This document shows positions 1 to 7,467 of a DNA stretch of 28,579 nt, one piece after another; positions within the stretch are counted from its first letter, which is position 1, and each line of letters opens with the position of its first letter. The stretch lies in the IMG/VR virus record IMGVR_UViG_3300032431_000032, positions 1 to 28,579 of that record, one strand, 5' to 3'. This DNA comes from a virus. Under the pieces are notes generated by a model. It saw nothing but the letters and a program-made list of their open reading frames with translations. It searched no databases and was not told the DNA's origin. The position numbers were made by a program, and so were the translations under genes.

Positions 1-932
1 CCGGTGTCCGACAGCGCAACACCCGACATTGTGTCCATCAGACCGGCAGGGCCTTCGATGTCGAACTTGCACACATCGAACCGGGCCAGGGGCAGCGTCA
101 CGGTGAGCTGCGGGAGCGTGGTGCCACCGTGCGCCACTGGACCGTTGAACGTGGCCACGATCGCAGCGAGAGCACCGACACGGGTCGCTGAGCGGTACCG
201 GTCGAAGTTCGTCAGCGCCGTGTGTTCAGCAACGGCCTCCCACGAGTACGTCCGCATCGCGTTCTCGGTCGGTTCCTTCTTCAACGTCGAGCCACGCAGG
301 AACCGACGCTCGGTGTCGAGCCCGAGATCGGCGGACACCTTGAAGTTCTTCAACTCGACCGCGCCGGCAGCGAACGTGACCGACGCACCAGCGAACGAGA
401 ACACCCGGTAGTCGGTTGGGTACGACGCCGTCGCGAGAGCGGTCGCAGTGTCTTCGTCTTCGGCGTCGATGTCACCCGAGAACACGAGCACCCCGTCAAT
501 GTCGCAACCGAGCGCCCACTTCGTCAGCTTGCATCCGTGGTTGGTGTGCGGCTGGTTGGTGCCGGCCGGGTGCAGCGGCTGGTTGGTCTGAGCGGTGAAG
601 ACGTCACCGAGCAGCGAAGCCTCGATGCCGGTCTGCGTGAAGTTCGAATCGACGACCGTACCGATCGACGAGGCGCCGAGCATGTGCGGCAGGAAGAACC
701 CGAACCCTTTCGTCGGGACGTCCAGCTCGAACGCACCGGCCGCGCCTTTCGTGTACGGCTCGAACCGGTCAGCGCGTGCCGTGCGCGTACCCGCCCGCAT
801 TCCGGTCGACGCGGCGCGGCCCTGGTCGATACCGACCGACCACTTGTTGAACTCGAAGAACCGGGTCACCGTCACCGGGGTGCCGTACGTGACCTCGTTC
901 ACGACACCGAGCTGTGTGTTCATCGTCGTCAT
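1..932 (-). CDS. Major tail tube protein (C-terminus cut by window edge)
   Basis: This gene encodes the subunit that polymerises into the inner tube of a long non-contractile tail. The reading frame is open from the ATG at 932 to base 1, about 310 codons, so the C-terminus is missing. The N-terminus carries the pattern typical of the Phage_tube_2 type of tail tube protein: LGVVNEVTYGTPVTVTRFFE followed by a conserved DQGR. The start overlaps the stop of the preceding gene as ATGA, with GGTGACGAG upstream as a weak ribosome binding site. It follows a probable tail terminator and a small protein, as expected for head-to-tail gene order, and a tape measure gene should lie beyond the left edge. 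Family assignment is by pattern recognition. Confidence 0.8.
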   Translation of the reverse strand, partial: MTTMNTQLGVVNEVTYGTPVTVTRFFEFNKWSVGIDQGRAASTGMRAGTRTARADRFEPYTKGAAGAFELDVPTKGFGFFLPHMLGASSIGTVVDSNFTQTGIEASLLGDVFTAQTNQPLHPAGTNQPHTNHGCKLTKWALGCDIDGVLVFSGDIDAEDEDTATALATASYPTDYRVFSFAGASVTFAAGAVELKNFKVSADLGLDTERRFLRGSTLKKEPTENAMRTYSWEAVAEHTALTNFDRYRSATRVGALAAIVATFNGPVAHGGTTLPQLTVTLPLARFDVCKFDIEGPAGLMDTMSGVALSDT

Positions 933-1213
933 GACTCGTCACCCTTCTTGGTCTTGTCGGCTACCAGTTCCCAGCAGTCCTGTGCGAGCAGACCCTCACC
1001 GGCGTCGAGTCCAATGATCTCGTCACGCAACGCAACAGCGAGGTTGTGATCGAGCGCACCGATCGCGTCGCGCAACTCGACGTGCGCCGCAGCCACCCGA
1101 GGGTCAGGCACTCGGCCGGCGAGTTCGGACGGCACCGAAACCGTCTTGCCTCGAGCGAACACTTGGGCGCCGACTTCGACGGCATCGAATGGGCCGATGT
1201 AACGAACGTTCAT
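929..1213 (-). CDS. Small conserved phage protein between tail terminator and tail tube
   Basis: A 94-residue protein whose function I cannot name. It opens with NVRYIGPFDAVEV and a short beta-rich stretch (residues 1-30), followed by a mostly helical half and a charged end (DKTKKGDES). Proteins of this size and N-terminal pattern are common in actinophage head-tail blocks. Its position between the tail terminator (10 bases upstream) and the tail tube gene (4-base ATGA overlap) suggests a structural or assembly role, but this is inference from position only. Confidence 0.7.
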   Translation of the reverse strand: MNVRYIGPFDAVEVGAQVFARGKTVSVPSELAGRVPDPRVAAAHVELRDAIGALDHNLAVALRDEIIGLDAGEGLLAQDCWELVADKTKKGDES

Positions 1214-1223
1214 GGCTGCTCCC

Positions 1224-1724
1224 TCATGTGATGAATCTGGTCTCGAACTCTATCCGTAGCGTTCGCCGGCAGCCGACACCCTGATCGGTGACGCCTCGCT
1301 CGACGTCGCCGCCACGCACGAACGCATGATCCACGATCGCCGGCTGCTGCAACGCTGACGGGTGCGTGGCGATGTCGAGATCGATGATCTGCTCAATGCC
1401 GTGCACGAACTGGTCGGCTTGCTGCTGCAACGGTGACGTCACCTCGTCGGTCTTGCCGACGAGCACGCACGAGATGACGATCTCGAACAGCGAGGTCACC
1501 TGACGTCGGCGCACGTTCGCTCGCAGCGAATGCGTGACGTAGCTGTCGGTGATGTTCCCGAACCACACCACAGCCGACCCGGCGAACCTGTCCGAGGGTT
1601 CACCGTAGAACACCGGCACCGCGACAGCGATCTGGCCGGCGACCGGTTGAGGCTGCACCGGCATCAACGGACGCAGCCACGCCGCGTAGGTGGCCATCAC
1701 CTCGAACGTCGGGTTGCCTGCCAT
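1224..1724 (-). CDS. Probable tail terminator / tail completion protein
   Basis: A 166-residue protein that sits where tail terminators are found in siphoviruses, after the head-tail connector and before the tail tube. Such proteins cap the growing tail tube and join it to the head. The sequence is a mixed alpha/beta domain with a helical N-terminus (FEVMATYAAWLRPLMPVQPQ), a central beta region, and a long helix near residues 95-115 (QQQADQFVHGIEQIIDLD). Its ATG shares one base with the stop of the connector gene (TGATG). No diagnostic motif is visible, so the call rests on position, size and general fold pattern. Confidence 0.55.
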   Translation of the reverse strand: MAGNPTFEVMATYAAWLRPLMPVQPQPVAGQIAVAVPVFYGEPSDRFAGSAVVWFGNITDSYVTHSLRANVRRRQVTSLFEIVISCVLVGKTDEVTSPLQQQADQFVHGIEQIIDLDIATHPSALQQPAIVDHAFVRGGDVERGVTDQGVGCRRTLRIEFETRFIT

Positions 1725-2581
1725 CAGCCGATCTCGCCGATGCGATGGTCGTGCGCACGGATCGCTTGATCAACGAAGTCGAGACCGGTCGGATGATTCA
1801 GACCGGGGAACGAGAACTGCTGCACGACCCCGAGATCGTTCGTCGCCGACCGTGTGCGCTCCGACAGACCCGACGCCCCACGCAACAGCACATCGGCAGC
1901 AGCAAGCAGCGCAGCACGACGCAGCGTCTCGGAAGGTTGGTCGTAGCCGTGCGTGTAGCCGATCTCGCACTCGCCGTACCAGCCGACGTCATGCACAACA
2001 CCCGCCACCCGGTCGAGTCGCGTGTTCGAGATGTCGAGCACCGAGCCGGCGTTGACCATTGCGTACCGCAGAGCGATCACCGGGCGGCAGGTGAGCACGT
2101 GCGTCATCGACAGATCAGTGCGGTACCAAGCGTCGACGTCGTAGCGAGGGTTCCAGGCTGCACCGGTCTGGTGCTCGATCATGTTCGTCGCCCACTCGCG
2201 CGCCTGCAACCGGACCGGGGTCGTGAACGCTGCGACGCCTGCCATCTCAGCGAGGTCGTCGGTGGAGAACATGAACCCGCCGACGATGCGCGCGTAGCTC
2301 GACGCTCTGAACACGCCTGCATCAAACCAGTCGACACGCCACACGTTCAGCGTCGCGCACTCTGCAGTCGTCAACACCAGTGTGTACGCACCAGCACCCG
2401 ACGAGGTCGTGGCCCGGTTCGCTGCACCCGAGCGCACGCCGGCCGCATCGAACAGCGACGCCGTGACCGAGCCGGCAGCGTTCGCTGCGACGCCGTCTTG
2501 GTCGCGCAGCGTGCCGCGAGCGACAGCACCAACAGATCCGAGCAGGATCCGCTGAGCGTTCGCCCGCGGCAACGTCGTCAC
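1724..2581 (-). CDS. Head-tail connector protein with N-terminal Ig-like domain
   Basis: A 285-residue protein probably forming a ring under the portal that joins head and tail. Residues about 15-100 look like a beta-sandwich of the kind seen in Ig- or transthyretin-like domains (GTLRDQDGVAANAAGSVTAS, then GAYTLVL). Residues about 105-285 are helical. They contain a stretch typical of actinophage adaptors: EIGYTHGYDQPSETLRRAAL, then an ADVLLR helix, then LGVVQQFSFPG. The start is a GTG at 2581, 6 bases after the preceding stop, with only a weak GAAGAAG ribosome binding site. The two-domain layout is longer than a simple adaptor, which is usually 100-180 residues. Confidence 0.6.
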   Translation of the reverse strand: MTTLPRANAQRILLGSVGAVARGTLRDQDGVAANAAGSVTASLFDAAGVRSGAANRATTSSGAGAYTLVLTTAECATLNVWRVDWFDAGVFRASSYARIVGGFMFSTDDLAEMAGVAAFTTPVRLQAREWATNMIEHQTGAAWNPRYDVDAWYRTDLSMTHVLTCRPVIALRYAMVNAGSVLDISNTRLDRVAGVVHDVGWYGECEIGYTHGYDQPSETLRRAALLAAADVLLRGASGLSERTRSATNDLGVVQQFSFPGLNHPTGLDFVDQAIRAHDHRIGEIG

Positions 2582-2587
2582 GGCTGC

Positions 2588-3082
2588 TTACTTCTTCGCC
2601 GGGGGACGCGAAGCCGTGCGCTTCGCCGGACGACTCTTCGCCGCTGCACGCTTCGCCGGACGCTTCGCCGGACGCTTCGCCGGTGAGGTCTTCACGGTGG
2701 CCGTCTCGACCCCGGTGAGATCCTGCGCGGTGTTCTCGACGTCGTCGATCACGATGCCATCCTTCGCGAGTTGCGCTTCCCAGTACTCGAGCTGGTCGTC
2801 GACTTCGCCGACCCGATCATCCTTGCCGGTCGACGCGTACCCGGCGCGCTCCACTCGGAGCGAACCGATGATGGCCACGATCTTGCGGACATGATCCGGC
2901 TGAGCCAACGACTGGCCACCAGCAACAGCCAACTCGGTCGCTGCGCCCTGCTCGGCGTCGAGTCGGTCCTGCCACAGCCCGATCTGCTTGTCGACCTCGG
3001 CGACCCTGTCGGGACGGTCGTGGGTGACGTACCCGACACGCTCCGATTCGAGCGCCTCGATCATCACGGCGGCGCTGGTCAT
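2588..3082 (-). CDS. Head-region protein with duplicated module and basic AKRPAKR tail
   Basis: A 164-residue protein with two visible copies of one module, residues 9-42 (ALESERVGYVTHDRPDRVAE...) and 72-106 (SLRVERAGYASTGKDDRVGE...). Each is a helical unit of the pattern ER-GY-(x)n-DRV-EVD-QL-W. Residues 130-164 are a low-complexity basic tail rich in AKR and PAK, like those of histone H1-like proteins. The repeat pattern is familiar from small actinophage proteins near the capsid gene, but I know no function for it. The basic tail suggests binding to nucleic acid or to an acidic capsid surface. The start overlaps the preceding gene's stop as ATGA. Confidence 0.65.
   Translation of the reverse strand: MTSAAVMIEALESERVGYVTHDRPDRVAEVDKQIGLWQDRLDAEQGAATELAVAGGQSLAQPDHVRKIVAIIGSLRVERAGYASTGKDDRVGEVDDQLEYWEAQLAKDGIVIDDVENTAQDLTGVETATVKTSPAKRPAKRPAKRAAAKSRPAKRTASRPPAKK
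2649..2683. repeat. Tandem 12-base repeat encoding the basic tail
   Basis: Three tandem copies of CGCTTCGCCGGA (2649-2660, 2661-2672 and 2673-2683, the last ending CGGT). On the minus strand they encode repeated AKRP units in the C-terminal tail of the gene at 2588-3082. Repeats of this kind can change in copy number by slippage, so the tail length may vary between relatives. Confidence 0.9.
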
Positions 3083-3669
3083 GATCCGGTCAGCGCGAAG
3101 TAGTTGACCGTGGCGACCGTCGTCGGCGTCGCGATCGTTGCCGGGGCAACAGCACCCACCGCGGAGCCGTGGGTCTGGCCGAGGATGCGAGGTGTCGATG
3201 GTGCCGACAGCCCGAGAGCGCCAGCGAGCACAGCGTTGCCGACCGTGAGTCCGCGAAGTGTCGGCACCGTGCCGGCAGTGAACGAGATCGCGACGAACAC
3301 ACCGGACTGACCGGACGCCTGACCGGTGATCGCGATCGGTGTGACCAGCGGAACGGTGAACGCCGTGTTCGCTGCACGTGCCGTCGCCGCGAAGTCTGCG
3401 GTCTGGCCGAGCAGCACACCGGCCGACGAGTAGATCGCAGCGAACCCTGCGGTCGGCGTTGCAGCAGCGGTGCCACCGGTCACGAACGTGATGTTCGAGA
3501 TGGTGTCACCTGGCTGCACCGGCACGAACGTCGAGTGAACGACACCCGTCGCGGCGATCGCGTTGTCGGTCCCAGCAAGGATGCGAGGAATCGACTCGGC
3601 GAACGTGGCGTTCATTGGCCCACCCTGACGGATGTGGTCCTCGTTAAATGTGGTGAATTGTCGGGTCAT
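3079..3669 (-). CDS. Probable capsid decoration or head protein
   Basis: A 196-residue, almost all-beta protein rich in Ala, Thr, Gly and Val, encoded just after the major capsid protein. The N-terminus (about 30 residues) is charged and the rest looks like one beta-sandwich (VQPGDTISNITFVTGGTAAA, then FAAIYSSAGVLLGQT, then SGVFVAISF). Abundant beta-rich proteins directly after the capsid gene often stabilise or decorate the shell. The start at 3669 is favoured by a good ribosome binding site (AAAGGAATCATC). An internal Met at 3615 is a weaker alternative. The gene lies 27 bases after the capsid stop, so it is probably translated at high level from the capsid transcript. The function is inferred from position and composition. 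Confidence 0.55.
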   Translation of the reverse strand: MTRQFTTFNEDHIRQGGPMNATFAESIPRILAGTDNAIAATGVVHSTFVPVQPGDTISNITFVTGGTAAATPTAGFAAIYSSAGVLLGQTADFAATARAANTAFTVPLVTPIAITGQASGQSGVFVAISFTAGTVPTLRGLTVGNAVLAGALGLSAPSTPRILGQTHGSAVGAVAPATIATPTTVATVNYFALTGS

Positions 3670-3696
3670 GATGATTCCTTTCGAAGATGCTCAGGC

Positions 3697-5193
3697 TCAG
3701 AACGCGGGTGGGGTGAAGCCGGTGCCGCCGATGGTGGCGATCGCGGTCGGGTAGCGGCCGGGGACGAACAGTTGGAACTGTCCGACAGCGAGCCGGACCT
3801 GGCCCGGTGCGGTCGGCATCGCCTGCTCGAACGTGAACGACATCACCGGGGCACGCCAGTACTTGATGTCGTTCATGCGGGCCATGAACATGATGTCCTC
3901 GTTCGCGCCGACACCGAGGTTCGTCGGGATCGATGCGTCGGTGATGACCGGGATCGACTGCAACGTGCCGACGATCTGGCCGTACTCGGCTGCGTCGCCG
4001 AGGCCGAACACGGTGTTCGGGACGGTCTTCGAGAAGTCGAACAGCGGGCGACCGGTCGTGTCGACCGCGGAGGTGACGAAACCCCAGCGGCGCGGGTGCA
4101 TGTAGATCGCCGACACCGGCATGAACCGCAGCGAGTTGACCCGCTGAATGGCGTCGGAGATCTTCGGCCACAACTCGGGCACCGTGGGCGAGCCATCGGT
4201 GTACGCGACTGCCGAGATGCCGGCGACCTGCAGGATGCCACGGTGCTGCGGGGCGATGCCGTTGCCGTTGATCGCCGACACGTTCCCGGCGAGCGCGAGC
4301 GCTTCCATCAGGTCGGGGAAGATGATCGAGTCGACGACCGAACCGCCACGCATGAACACCGTGCGTGAGATGTCCTGCTGCGCGGTGATCAGGTTGACCG
4401 TCGAGGTCAGGTCGGTGTTGATCATGTCCTGCTCGACGAAGCCTGCACCCTCGGCGGTCGGACCTCCGAGGGAGCCGGTGGTGCCACGCGGGATGATGAA
4501 CGACACACCGTCGTCGGGCAGGTCCATCGCGTTGAGCGAGTTCAGGAACGGCGAACCGGCACGGGCGAGCGGTGCGAACTCGTCGACCAACCAGACCGGA
4601 GGGATCGCGCCGGCCATCGCAGCAACACCGATGTCGCGTCGGTCGACCGCCTGCTCGGTCGTGTTGCGCTGCAACCGCTCCGAGACGTCAGGACCGCCGA
4701 GACGGAAGTTGTGCGCGAACAGGTCGGAGAAGAACGAATGCTCCCCACCCTTGCGGTAGGTGTGCTCTTCGGACGTGACCTGGATGCGGGCCTCGGTCTG
4801 ACGGACCGCTTCGTGACGCACTTCGAGTGCGTCCATCTCGGCGACGCGTGCCCGCATCGAAGCGATCGAGTCGGCGAACCCGGCGTCGGTGGCGTCGGTG
4901 ATGTCGAACGCTGCGATCGATGCGCGCAGCTCAGCGAACTGCGCGGTCTCGGCGGCGTTCAGGTCGCGAGCCTCGGCGGTCGGAGCTTCGAGCAGGGCGG
5001 TCAGTTCGTCGTGAGCGGCCTGGCGGGCGGCGATGCGCTCGTTGAGCTTGTCGACGAGCTGTGAACGGAACGACACCGGCAGGGTGGCGGTCTCGTCGCC
5101 ACCAGCGACGACAGGCAGGGTCCTGCCATCGGCGAACAACCAGACCTCGCGGCCCTCGATGTTCGAGCGGACAGGGTTGCGGGACTTGCGCAT
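3697..5193 (-). CDS. Major capsid protein, HK97 fold, with N-terminal scaffolding (delta) domain
   Basis: A 498-residue HK97-type capsid protein that forms the icosahedral shell. Residues about 50-150 form a charged helical region (LVDKLNERIAARQAAHDELT and the following helices) that fits the delta domain, which acts as an internal scaffold and is normally cut off by the prohead protease. The mature fold begins near residue 165 and contains recognisable capsid stretches such as AGAIPPVWLVDEFAPLARAG, ADTLISRTVF-like strands (QQDISRTVFMRGG), and FVPGRYPTAIATIGG at the end. The ATG at 5193 has GAAAGG upstream as ribosome binding site. The protease gene lies 146 bases upstream. The family assignment is confident; the cleavage site is not resolved. 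Confidence 0.92.
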   Translation of the reverse strand: MRKSRNPVRSNIEGREVWLFADGRTLPVVAGGDETATLPVSFRSQLVDKLNERIAARQAAHDELTALLEAPTAEARDLNAAETAQFAELRASIAAFDITDATDAGFADSIASMRARVAEMDALEVRHEAVRQTEARIQVTSEEHTYRKGGEHSFFSDLFAHNFRLGGPDVSERLQRNTTEQAVDRRDIGVAAMAGAIPPVWLVDEFAPLARAGSPFLNSLNAMDLPDDGVSFIIPRGTTGSLGGPTAEGAGFVEQDMINTDLTSTVNLITAQQDISRTVFMRGGSVVDSIIFPDLMEALALAGNVSAINGNGIAPQHRGILQVAGISAVAYTDGSPTVPELWPKISDAIQRVNSLRFMPVSAIYMHPRRWGFVTSAVDTTGRPLFDFSKTVPNTVFGLGDAAEYGQIVGTLQSIPVITDASIPTNLGVGANEDIMFMARMNDIKYWRAPVMSFTFEQAMPTAPGQVRLAVGQFQLFVPGRYPTAIATIGGTGFTPPAF

Positions 5194-5339
5194 CGTGGTG
5201 AACCTTTCACAGGAGAGAACGTGGGATTGCGTCTCGGTGGTGAAAGCCAGGAGATGCCCGGATGGTGCCCTGACGGGACCGGTGCGAGCTTCGTCGTGTC
5301 AGACGGCGACTGATTGAGCGATGACTGTAGCGGCGATCG
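5194..5339 (-). other. 146-base gap between protease and capsid genes
   Basis: I see no gene here apart from a 14-codon GTG frame that overlaps the protease stop and is too short to call. The stretch next to the capsid gene holds its ribosome binding site. It is one of the longer gaps in the late region and could carry a capsid-specific promoter or an RNA structure, but I see no clear promoter hexamers or stable hairpin. Confidence 0.4.
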
Positions 5340-6035
5340 TCACGCCGACGCAAGCATCTGAGCTTGCGCGAGCGCCAACCCGAGCGGCAACCCGACGATC
5401 ACAGGGATCTCGTCGACCGATCGTGCAGCGTTGCGCATGCCGATGATCGTGGCCGAGTTCGCCGGGTACGTCACAGCCGACACGTCGAAGAGTTGCATCT
5501 CCAACACCCGACGCTCGGTGTAGTCGTCGTTCCATTCCTGGCGGATCGCACGGAACGCGAACGACATCTCGTCGACGTCGCCACGCTCGATCGCCGACGC
5601 CACTGCAGCGGCGAACACGTTGCGCGCCACGTCAGGCTCTGGTACGTCGACGTGCAGGCCTGTCGAGTCCGCGGTCAGCGTCATCGTGCCCGACGTGTTG
5701 CGAGCCAACGGGATGCCTTCATGGTCGAACAGGAACGCGATCTTGTCGGTGCGCATCTGCAACGACTTGTCGGCCGAGCCGGCTTCGATCATCTCACGGA
5801 ACCCGTACGGCGGTCCCCCGGCCACGTTGTACCAGGTGCCCCACGTCGTCGCGTACCCGACGAACGCTGCGTTGCCGTCCTCGTCGACTCGCCGTTCGAT
5901 CGGTGCTCGCCGCTGCTCACCGAGCACGACACCGCGCCGTGCGATCACGTCGAGTTCGAGCAGGTCGTCGTCGGAGTCGGCCCAGCGGGCACGCACCTCA
6001 TCGGGCAGCGAGTACTTCGTGATCAGAGCAGACAT
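5340..6035 (-). CDS. HK97-family prohead protease
   Basis: A 231-residue serine protease of the HK97 gp4 type. It cuts the delta domain from the capsid protein during head maturation and then digests itself. The family's catalytic histidine is visible in FLFDHEGIPLAR (H105) and the nucleophile in VDEMSFAF (S158). The acidic residue in VLEMQLFDVSAVTYPA (E179 or nearby) closes the active site. The core spans residues about 44-200, preceded by a charged N-terminus. The start has one of the best ribosome binding sites in the window (AGGAGGTGTC before the ATG). It lies between portal and capsid, the usual order. Confidence 0.9.
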   Translation of the reverse strand: MSALITKYSLPDEVRARWADSDDDLLELDVIARRGVVLGEQRRAPIERRVDEDGNAAFVGYATTWGTWYNVAGGPPYGFREMIEAGSADKSLQMRTDKIAFLFDHEGIPLARNTSGTMTLTADSTGLHVDVPEPDVARNVFAAAVASAIERGDVDEMSFAFRAIRQEWNDDYTERRVLEMQLFDVSAVTYPANSATIIGMRNAARSVDEIPVIVGLPLGLALAQAQMLASA

Positions 6036-6061
6036 GACACCTCCTGTTGGTGACGACGATG

Positions 6062-7261
6062 CTACAAGCCGTCAGATGAGCGCTGCGTGATCGGTGGCTC
6101 CATGCCGGTGCCGGCGCGCACGAACACGTCGCCGCCCTCGATTGCCGGATAGCCCTCGTTGTTGCGCATCTCGTTCGTCGTCCACAGCGGGGTCCCCGAC
6201 AGCGCCCCAATCTCGGCCGACGCCTTGTACGCCTTCATCCGCTCGTCGAGCGCAGCACGCAGGAACGCGTCGAAGTTGAAGCGCAGCACCCGACGCTGAC
6301 CGTCCGGCACCAACCGCGACAGCGCCGCTTCGAACATCGACGTGTAACGCAGCAGACCGGACATGCGCCAGTCCTCGTTCGCCTGGTTGACGTTGGCGTA
6401 GGTGACGTTCGAACCGGACGTCGAGTAGCCGATCTTGCCGGGGTTCACACCGAAGATCCGGGCGATTTCCTCGCCCGAGTAGCGCATCGTTTCGAGGAAC
6501 TGCGACTCGTCGGGGTTGATCTGCCACCGTTCGAACGTCGTGCCAGCGGGCAGCATGATCGGCTCGCGCGACCCGGCGAGCACTTCCATGATCTTCGCCT
6601 TGAACGCTGCAGCACCACCCGGCCCCGGGTCCTTCGTCGGGGTGAACACCGCGGTCGGGTGCATGCCGTCACGGAAGAACTGCGCCCCGAACTTCTGCGC
6701 GGCGAGCCCGACGCCGATCACTTCGGCGTGATGCGCGATCGGAGACATCCCCTCGGGTCGGCCCGGTCGCGTGTAAAGACCGACGTGCCACAGCGGGCCA
6801 CGAGGCCACAGCAGCACCTCCTGCCGATCGAGGTACACCTTCCATTCGCCCTGACCGCGCTCACGTCTCCACTCGACACGCTCATCAGCGACCGGTGTCA
6901 TCGTCGTCGGATACCCAAGATTGTCCACGGTCGCGATGAACGCGTAGCACCGGCCGAGCTGCGCGAGCGACCACGACTGCTGCCAAATCCACGTCTCCCA
7001 CGACATCCCCGGCGACGGTTCCCACATCCAATCCGGTGGGTCCCGACGCACGACGTCGTCGCCCATCCTGACGACCTCCTGCAACGGCAACGCCAGGTGC
7101 GCTTCGGAGATCGCAGCGAGCGACGACCACACAGCGCTGTGACGTTGCGCCCGGTCAGCGTCAACTGGCACACCCGACGACGTGCCACCCCCACGACGGG
7201 TCATCTGATCGAGCGCCGACGTGGCGTTGCGTCGCTCACCAGGGAACCGAAACACGCTCAT
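6062..7261 (-). CDS. Portal protein, HK97 gp3 family
   Basis: A 399-residue portal protein, the dodecameric ring through which DNA is packaged and ejected. Family features include the N-terminal clip and wing region with HSAVWSSLAAISEAHLALPL, the FGAQFFRDGMHPTAVF stretch, and the stem helix region. Conserved late patterns are EEIARIFGVNPGKIGYSTSG and the C-terminal LWTTNEMRNNEGYPAIEGGD, where the (N/T)-E-x-R-x-x-x-G-x-P-x-x-GGD motif is characteristic. The ATG overlaps the stop of the small membrane protein gene as ATGA. The protease gene starts 26 bases downstream. Confidence 0.92.
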   Translation of the reverse strand: MSVFRFPGERRNATSALDQMTRRGGGTSSGVPVDADRAQRHSAVWSSLAAISEAHLALPLQEVVRMGDDVVRRDPPDWMWEPSPGMSWETWIWQQSWSLAQLGRCYAFIATVDNLGYPTTMTPVADERVEWRRERGQGEWKVYLDRQEVLLWPRGPLWHVGLYTRPGRPEGMSPIAHHAEVIGVGLAAQKFGAQFFRDGMHPTAVFTPTKDPGPGGAAAFKAKIMEVLAGSREPIMLPAGTTFERWQINPDESQFLETMRYSGEEIARIFGVNPGKIGYSTSGSNVTYANVNQANEDWRMSGLLRYTSMFEAALSRLVPDGQRRVLRFNFDAFLRAALDERMKAYKASAEIGALSGTPLWTTNEMRNNEGYPAIEGGDVFVRAGTGMEPPITQRSSDGL

Positions 7262-7467
7262 TGCTTGACCGGCCGCTTCGACCAGCCAGCCCAGAACAGC
7301 AACACACCGACCGTCACGACCGCTGCAACCGTCGACGCCAGAGCAACACCGGCCACCACGATTACCGCGCCGCCGACCTCGAACAGGCTCGACAGCAACT
7401 TGTCGCGACGTGCGAGTCGTCGCAGCTCCCGGTTCGAGGCTTCGAGCTGGTTGGCGTCAGTAGACAT
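7258..7467 (-). CDS. Small two-helix membrane protein between terminase and portal
   Basis: A 69-residue protein beginning MSTDANQLEASNRELRRLAR. The first 25 residues are charged and helical, and residues about 28-62 are strongly hydrophobic (SLFEVGGAVIVVAGVALAST, then VVTVGVLLFWAGW), enough for two membrane passes, ending in a basic KRPVKQ. The start at 7467 is chosen because GAGGAG lies 5 bases upstream; the longer frame to 7536 would extend into the terminase gene without a ribosome binding site. It overlaps the terminase end by 11 bases and the portal start by 4. Its function is unknown. A membrane protein here is unexpected, and a holin-like role is conceivable but unsupported. Confidence 0.7.
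   Translation of the reverse strand: MSTDANQLEASNRELRRLARRDKLLSSLFEVGGAVIVVAGVALASTVAAVVTVGVLLFWAGWSKRPVKQ

Noticed and set aside
3169-4368. Plus-strand open frame of 399 codons opposite the capsid gene
   Set aside because: It is the shadow of the capsid and decoration genes, with no motif and an Arg/Asp/His-rich composition typical of shadow frames.
5299-5535. Minus-strand frame of 78 codons overlapping the protease end
   Set aside because: Most of it is in another frame of the protease gene. Only a 14-codon GTG stretch extends into the gap, too short and without support.
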